Positions 58,969-64,000 of a stretch of DNA of 64,000 nucleotides are shown piece by piece. Position 1 is the stretch's first letter, and the number at the start of each line of letters is the position of its first letter. A program made the translations under genes and the position numbers. Source of the stretch: Fictibacillus sp. BK138. Its GTDB lineage: Bacteria; Bacillota; Bacilli; Bacillales; Fictibacillaceae. Below the pieces are notes generated by a model. That model searched no databases, was not told the DNA's origin, and was given only the letters and a program-made list of their open reading frames with translations. Location: NCBI RefSeq assembly GCF_004216955.1, contig NZ_SGXL01000001.1:434001-498000 (forward strand), given 5' to 3'.

Positions 58969-61629
58969 ATGAAACAGAAGAAAGTTTACGTCGTACCGCA
59001 TTCTCACTGGGATCGCGAGTGGTACTTTACAATAGAAGATTCAAACCTTTTACTCGTTGAAAATATGGACCGTTTGCTGGACGTGATGGAGAACGATCCG
59101 GAATATACTGGCTATGTGTTTGACGCGCAAAGCTCTATTATTGATGAGTATTTGAAAATCAGACCAGAAGAGAAGGGACGTTTATCGCAGTTGATCGCTG
59201 ACAAGCGCATCTTCGTCGGACCCTGGTACACACAAGCCGATTCATTGCTCGTGAACCGCGAGTCATTGATTCGCAACTTGATGTATGGAACACGAATCGC
59301 TGAAAAAATGGGGCATTCGATGAACGTTGGTTATCTGCCTGATATTTTCGGACAGAACACGTATTTGCCATCAATGTTCAAAGAGTTTGATATTGACTAT
59401 AGCGTCCTTCAACGCGGAATTTACACCGATCAGCTGAATGGTGACTTGAACTTTACGTGGAAATCTCCAGACGGAGAGAGCGTGAAGGCGAACAACATCT
59501 ATTTCGGTTACGGCCCTGGGAAGTTTTTATCGGCTGATGACAAGTATATGGAAGAACGTTTGCTGCCGATTTTAGAAAAAATAGCAGATCTAAACGAGAA
59601 TACGGATAACTTGCTGCTGCCAGCGGGCGGAGACCAGGTCCTAGTCCGCGAGCACTTCCCGGAAACGGTGAAAAAGCTGAACGAAATCGATATGAAACAT
59701 GAGTATGTTCTTTCAGATTATGAAACGTTCATGAAAGACACTTGGGAGACTGGCAACTTCGAAAACGTGATCGAAGGTGAAATGATCGCGACTCAAAAAT
59801 CCCGAATCCACAACACGATTCGATCACAGCGTTATGATATTAAAAAGCTAAACGATATTGCAGAAGAAAAAGTAATCTATGAGCTAGAACCACTAGCGAG
59901 TTTGGCGAGTACGATCGGATTCAAGTATCCGCAAAAATGGATTGATGAAATGTGGAAGATGCTGTTTGACGTGCATGCGCATGACAGCATCGGCGGCTGT
60001 AACTCTGATGACACGAATCAAGAGATCGTGAACCGTCTAACAAAAGTGATCCGCATGGCTGACGGCTGCCTGAATCTATTGAAAAAGCAGATGACAGAAG
60101 CGGTAAGCCGTAAGCTTGGCAAAGACTCTATTTTTGTTGTGTTTCACATGCTTCCGAAAGCTTTCACTGGATCTCAGAAAGTCGTACTTTTTACAAAAGG
60201 AAATGCATTTAACGTTCGTGATCTAAATGGAAATCCGGTTGCGCTTGATGTGTTGAATCAGGAGTACATCTCGGGCGGGAAGACGATCGTTGTTACAGCA
60301 GAAGGCGAGAGAGAAGTTGATGCGCCTGGTTATTACAGAAACGAAGTACTACTTCGTGATGTGAAGCTACCTGCGATGGGCTATGAAACCTTTGAAGTGG
60401 TTGAAGGCGGAGAAAACGACCTTCTATCTCATAAGTTTTTAAACAGTCATTTAATAGAGAACGACCATTTCCGTATTTTTGAGGAAAATGGTGTCCTAAA
60501 TCTTGAGGTAAAAGCTACAAATCAAACGATTTCTGATTTTATGAGATTCGAAAATGTTGCAGACGCAGGTGACTCTTACGATTTCTCACCGTTAGAAGGA
60601 GATTCACCGATCTACTCGAAAAAAGTGTTATCTGTGTTCGTAGAAGCGAGTGCGGGGACTGAGTTCATGGAAGTTGTGCATGTGTTGAACGTTCCAGGCA
60701 ACTTAGAGGACCGAAAATCTGGTGATATTAAAAAGGGATTAGCGGTCGTAACGCGATTTGAGCTTCGTAAAGGTGCAGATTTTATACGAGTTAAGCATGA
60801 TATCGAAAACGATGTGAAGGATCACCGCGTTCGCGTACTGCTTCAAACATCGATTGAATTACCTGAACATTCTTTTGGTGACCAAGGCTTTAGCTTGATT
60901 CAGCGACCGACAGTAAATCCATATATGGAAAATTGGCGTGAACAGAAGTTTGCAGAAGCTCCAGTACCGATCTATCCACTGGAAAACCTGGCTGGTGCGA
61001 CGAACGGTGAACGAACTGCCGCGTTCCTGACAAAAGGAATCAAGGAATATGAGCTGATCAAAGAAACAGGAGAAATGGCTCTGACATTGTTTAGAAGTGT
61101 TGGGCTGCTTGGCCGTGACAACTTGGCTTGGAGACCTGGAAGAGCGTCTGGAATCAACAACAAAGTCGTTTACACGCCTGATGCTCAGATGCAGGAAAAG
61201 ATGACCTTTGAGTACGCGATTCATGTCGGAAAAGGTCACGACGTTAAACAGTTGTTTAAATTTGTGGACGAATATCGCGGTCATTCCTTAAGCTATCAAA
61301 AGCAGTCATTGAACACATTTGAAGAGCGTCTCAATCGTTTCGAGATTCCGTATCCAGTTGAGATTCTGCCAGCTAGCTTCAGTTTGTTTGAATCAACAGG
61401 AGATGTTTTCTTGAGCACGTTAAAAAAAGCACATGATGACAATTCCGTTATTTTACGCTTGTTTAATCCGAGTGAGGAAGAGCAGACGGTAGTGTTATCA
61501 AGTGAACACATCCAGTCTGTTTCACAAACGAAACTGAACGAAAAAAGTGTGATCGACGTTAAGGATGAAGTTACAGTTCGGCCAAAAGGATATGTGACAC
61601 TGAAACTGGTTATGAAGGAGAATGCGTAA
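58969..61629 (+). CDS. mngB: GH38 alpha-mannosidase, mannosylglycerate hydrolase type
   Basis: 886 residues from ATG 58969 with GGGAGGG 8 bases upstream. VPHSHWDREWY gives zinc-binding His and Asp; GYLPDIFGQ holds the nucleophile Asp; VHAHDSIGGCNSDDTNQEI is another catalytic-domain motif. A middle helical domain and a large beta-rich C-terminal part complete the GH38 plan. Behind a PTS it should split 6-phospho-mannosylglycerate into mannose-6-phosphate and glycerate, as MngB does in E. coli. Confidence 0.9.
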   Translation: MKQKKVYVVPHSHWDREWYFTIEDSNLLLVENMDRLLDVMENDPEYTGYVFDAQSSIIDEYLKIRPEEKGRLSQLIADKRIFVGPWYTQADSLLVNRESLIRNLMYGTRIAEKMGHSMNVGYLPDIFGQNTYLPSMFKEFDIDYSVLQRGIYTDQLNGDLNFTWKSPDGESVKANNIYFGYGPGKFLSADDKYMEERLLPILEKIADLNENTDNLLLPAGGDQVLVREHFPETVKKLNEIDMKHEYVLSDYETFMKDTWETGNFENVIEGEMIATQKSRIHNTIRSQRYDIKKLNDIAEEKVIYELEPLASLASTIGFKYPQKWIDEMWKMLFDVHAHDSIGGCNSDDTNQEIVNRLTKVIRMADGCLNLLKKQMTEAVSRKLGKDSIFVVFHMLPKAFTGSQKVVLFTKGNAFNVRDLNGNPVALDVLNQEYISGGKTIVVTAEGEREVDAPGYYRNEVLLRDVKLPAMGYETFEVVEGGENDLLSHKFLNSHLIENDHFRIFEENGVLNLEVKATNQTISDFMRFENVADAGDSYDFSPLEGDSPIYSKKVLSVFVEASAGTEFMEVVHVLNVPGNLEDRKSGDIKKGLAVVTRFELRKGADFIRVKHDIENDVKDHRVRVLLQTSIELPEHSFGDQGFSLIQRPTVNPYMENWREQKFAEAPVPIYPLENLAGATNGERTAAFLTKGIKEYELIKETGEMALTLFRSVGLLGRDNLAWRPGRASGINNKVVYTPDAQMQEKMTFEYAIHVGKGHDVKQLFKFVDEYRGHSLSYQKQSLNTFEERLNRFEIPYPVEILPASFSLFESTGDVFLSTLKKAHDDNSVILRLFNPSEEEQTVVLSSEHIQSVSQTKLNEKSVIDVKDEVTVRPKGYVTLKLVMKENA

Positions 61630-63303
61630 ATGAGTTTTCCAGAAAAAGTTGAGAATCTGCTAAAAACGATCTACGGTGAAGACTTTTCACCTGAATACAA
61701 AAACGAGATTTTAGATCTAGTTGAAGCGTGGAAACAGAAAGAGTGGAACGAAACAGCTCCACTTTCTGAGAAAAACGTGTATCTGATCACGTACGGCGAC
61801 ATCATTAAAGAAGAAGGTCAGCCGACGTTAAAGACGCTTAACAAGTTCATTAATGAATTTGCGAAAAATGAGATCACGGATGTTCATTTGCTTCCGATGT
61901 TCCCCTACACTTCTGATGACGGATTCTCGGTAGTCGATTACCGTGAGATCCATCCTAATCTTGGCAACTGGTCTGATATTGCACGCTTTTCAAACGATTA
62001 CCGTCTCATGTTCGATTTTGTAGCTAATCATATGTCCAAATCGAGCAAGTGGTTTCAAGGGTATCTGAAGGGTGAGCCTGAGTATGCGAACTACTTCATT
62101 CCTCGCGAAGAAGGATTCGATGCATCCAACGTGGTTCGTCCACGTACGTCACCCCTTTTCCATGAGTACGAAGGCGGGAAGAACGCTTGGACAACGTTCT
62201 CTGAAGACCAGGTGGATGTGAACTTTAAGCATTTCCCGGCTTTGAAGGAAATGACGGATATTCTGTTGGAGTACGCGAACCGCGGCGGGACAAGCATTCG
62301 CTTAGATGCGATCGGGTTTATGTGGAAAGAATCTGGCACAACATGTATCCACTTACCGCAGACGCATGCGATTATTCAGTTATGGCGTGAGATTTTAGAA
62401 GAGCTTGAGTTAAACACACTTCTGATTACTGAGACGAACGTTCCGCATAAAGAGAACATTAGCTATTTTGGGAATGGCGAGAACGAAGCGCACATGGTGT
62501 ATCAGTTCTCACTGCCGCCACTTGTCTTGCACACGTTAACAACACATGATGCGAGCAAGCTGACTGGCTGGGCCAAAACGATTGAAAAAGTGTCAGATTC
62601 AGCGACTTATTTTAACTTTTTAGCGAGTCATGACGGAATCGGCATGCGGCCGACAGAAGGCATTTTAACGGAAGAAGAGCGTACGGCTTTAGCTGAAAAA
62701 GTGCAGAAGAACGGCGGACGGGTTTCTTATAAGAGCAATCCTGATGGAACAGAATCTCCTTATGAGCTGAATATCAATTACATGGACGCGCTCATCAATA
62801 AGGACGAAGATGTGAGTGAGGACGTTCAAGTGCAGAAGATGCTTGCGGCTCATTCCGTGCTCTTTTCAGTGATGGGTGTTCCGGCTGTGTATTATCATTC
62901 GCTTTTAGGATCGGAAAATGATTATGAAGGCTTGGAGTCATCAGGCATCAACCGCCGGATCAACCGTGAAAAATTCGACTATGAAGATTTGGTTGGTCAG
63001 CTGGAAACGTCAACACGCAGGCAGAAGGTTTTTACAGGTTTGAAGAAACTGATTCGTACACGCCAAGGCGAGAGCGCGTTTAATCCGTTTGCGGCTCAAT
63101 TGATTTTAGAGCTTGGCGAGCAGGTATTTGCGTTAGTGCGTAGAAATGAAGAGACAGGTGAAACGGTGCTGTTTGTTGTGAACGCAGCATATGACACGGT
63201 AGAAGTTGAACTTCCGTTTGGCGGACAAGACCTTTGGAGCGGAGAAACAGTAGAAGGATCTGTTGAGCTCGCGCCGTATCAGTTTATGTGGATCAAACAA
63301 TAA
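61630..63303 (+). CDS. GH13_18 phosphorylase, glucosylglycerate phosphorylase-like
   Basis: 557 residues, ATG directly after the mannosidase stop, with AAGGAG in the end of that gene. Catalytic residues of GH13_18: nucleophile Asp in SIRLDAIGFMWK, acid/base Glu in LLITETNVPHKEN, and stabilising Asp in LASHDGIGMRP. This subfamily holds sucrose, glucosylglycerol and glucosylglycerate phosphorylases. Placed between a mannosylglycerate hydrolase and a glycerate kinase, glucosylglycerate phosphorolysis to glucose-1-phosphate and glycerate is the best guess. Sucrose-6'-phosphate phosphorolysis is the alternative. Confidence 0.85.
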   Translation: MSFPEKVENLLKTIYGEDFSPEYKNEILDLVEAWKQKEWNETAPLSEKNVYLITYGDIIKEEGQPTLKTLNKFINEFAKNEITDVHLLPMFPYTSDDGFSVVDYREIHPNLGNWSDIARFSNDYRLMFDFVANHMSKSSKWFQGYLKGEPEYANYFIPREEGFDASNVVRPRTSPLFHEYEGGKNAWTTFSEDQVDVNFKHFPALKEMTDILLEYANRGGTSIRLDAIGFMWKESGTTCIHLPQTHAIIQLWREILEELELNTLLITETNVPHKENISYFGNGENEAHMVYQFSLPPLVLHTLTTHDASKLTGWAKTIEKVSDSATYFNFLASHDGIGMRPTEGILTEEERTALAEKVQKNGGRVSYKSNPDGTESPYELNINYMDALINKDEDVSEDVQVQKMLAAHSVLFSVMGVPAVYYHSLLGSENDYEGLESSGINRRINREKFDYEDLVGQLETSTRRQKVFTGLKKLIRTRQGESAFNPFAAQLILELGEQVFALVRRNEETGETVLFVVNAAYDTVEVELPFGGQDLWSGETVEGSVELAPYQFMWIKQ

Positions 63304-63318
63304 AAGAAGGTGGACGCA

Positions 63319-64000
63319 ATGAAGATTGTCATCGCTCCCGATTCGTTTAAAGAAAGCATGACGGCGGCAGAAGTCTGTGCCGCTGTCGAGGCTGGATTTC
63401 AGAAAGTGATTGGGGACGCTGAATATGTGCACGTTCCCGTTGGAGATGGTGGAGAAGGAACGGTTCAGTCGGTCGTGGATGCGACGGCTGGCCGGATTGT
63501 TGAAGTTACAGCAACAGGTCCGCTCGGTGAAAAAGTAGATGCCTTTTATGGGCTGACAGGTGATGGGAAGACAGCAGTGATCGAGATGGCTGCCGCTTCT
63601 GGTATCCATCTTGTCCCGAGAGAGCAGCGAAACCCTTTAGTGACAACGACTCGCGGGACGGGCGAACTGATATTAGATGCACTTGATAAAAAAGTGGAAC
63701 GTATTGTGCTCGGTCTTGGCGGATCGGCGACGAACGACGGCGGAGCAGGAATGGCTTCAGCTCTGGGCGTGAAGTTTTTGGATGTAAATGGTGAGAAACT
63801 TCGTCCGGGCGGAAAAGCGTTAGGCGAACTGCTTACGATCGATACATCTGACATCGATTCGCGATTGAAGTCGGTAAAAGTAGATGTTGCTTGTGATGTG
63901 ACAAACCCGTTGACTGGACCGCTTGGAGCATCTGCTGTCTTTGGACCGCAAAAAGGTGCGACACCTGAGATGGTTGGCGTTTTAGATGCGAGTTTGAAAA
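63319..64000 (+). CDS. Glycerate kinase (partial, runs off right edge)
   Basis: The first 227 codons of a second glycerate kinase, starting 15 bases after the phosphorylase gene with GAAGGTGG upstream. MKIVIAPDSFKESMTA, VGDGGEGTVQ, GTGELILDAL, GGSATNDGGAGMASALG and FGPQKGAT are the family motifs. It should take glycerate released by the two preceding glycosidases. Clearly homologous to the kinase at 44001 but diverged along its length, so not a recent duplication. Confidence 0.94.
   Translation, partial: MKIVIAPDSFKESMTAAEVCAAVEAGFQKVIGDAEYVHVPVGDGGEGTVQSVVDATAGRIVEVTATGPLGEKVDAFYGLTGDGKTAVIEMAAASGIHLVPREQRNPLVTTTRGTGELILDALDKKVERIVLGLGGSATNDGGAGMASALGVKFLDVNGEKLRPGGKALGELLTIDTSDIDSRLKSVKVDVACDVTNPLTGPLGASAVFGPQKGATPEMVGVLDASLK

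Overview
The window is about 64 kb of low-GC Firmicute chromosome, almost certainly from an endospore-forming Bacillaceae. Support for this: strong AGGAGG-type ribosome binding sites with frequent TTG and GTG starts, a complete GerA/GerB/GerC spore germination operon, CcpA-type cre sites, PssA and DeoD of Bacillus type, and U-tailed hairpin terminators after most operons. A genus such as Fictibacillus would fit, but sequence reading alone cannot fix it. There are no rRNA or tRNA genes, no CRISPR array, no prophage and no intact IS element.

Layout. 1-5.8 kb: the edge of a permease gene, a small secreted protein, a GDSL hydrolase, a lipoprotein and several small membrane proteins. 6-14.5 kb: exported enzymes (5'-nucleotidase, polysaccharide deacetylase with a stalk domain, six-hairpin glycosidase-like protein), lipoproteins, tiny membrane peptides and a TrmB regulator. 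14.7-16.8 kb: purine salvage and efflux (DeoD and a PbuE-like MFS pump). 18.7-22.1 kb: fixABCX, an electron-transfer flavoprotein operon. 22.4-27.6 kb: germination operon and an HTH-TPR regulator. 28-33.5 kb: an MHYT-PAS-GGDEF-EAL cyclic-di-GMP protein and small hypothetical genes.

33.6-41 kb: permease, SDR, glutamine-synthetase-like ligase and aldehyde dehydrogenase. They lie behind a leader terminator and directly after a histidine kinase/ANTAR antiterminator pair. The set fits ethanolamine (or similar amine) use by gamma-glutamylation without a microcompartment. An M20 amidohydrolase follows.

42.7-53.5 kb: a CdaR-type regulator diverges from a nine-gene operon with a perfect cre site: glycerate kinase, KdgT-like permease, LarA-family nickel enzyme, DUF1537 acid-sugar kinase, PdxA2-like dehydrogenase, the nickel-pincer cofactor genes larE, larB and larC, and a nickel permease. 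I read this as a tetronate (or glycerate) pathway in which a LarA homologue does a C2 epimerisation. It is the best candidate in the window for an undescribed system.

53.5-55.6 kb: PssA and a candidate TumE-like toxin-antitoxin pair. 55.7-64 kb: an RpiR regulator facing a PTS EIIABC, GH38 mannosidase, GH13_18 phosphorylase and a second glycerate kinase, which fits uptake and breakdown of mannosyl- and glucosyl-glycerate. This operon and the LarA operon converge on glycerate kinase chemistry.

Across the window, six intergenic arrays share a period of close to 21 nt but have different core sequences. Three of them end in the same segment of about 40 nt. No named family explains them.
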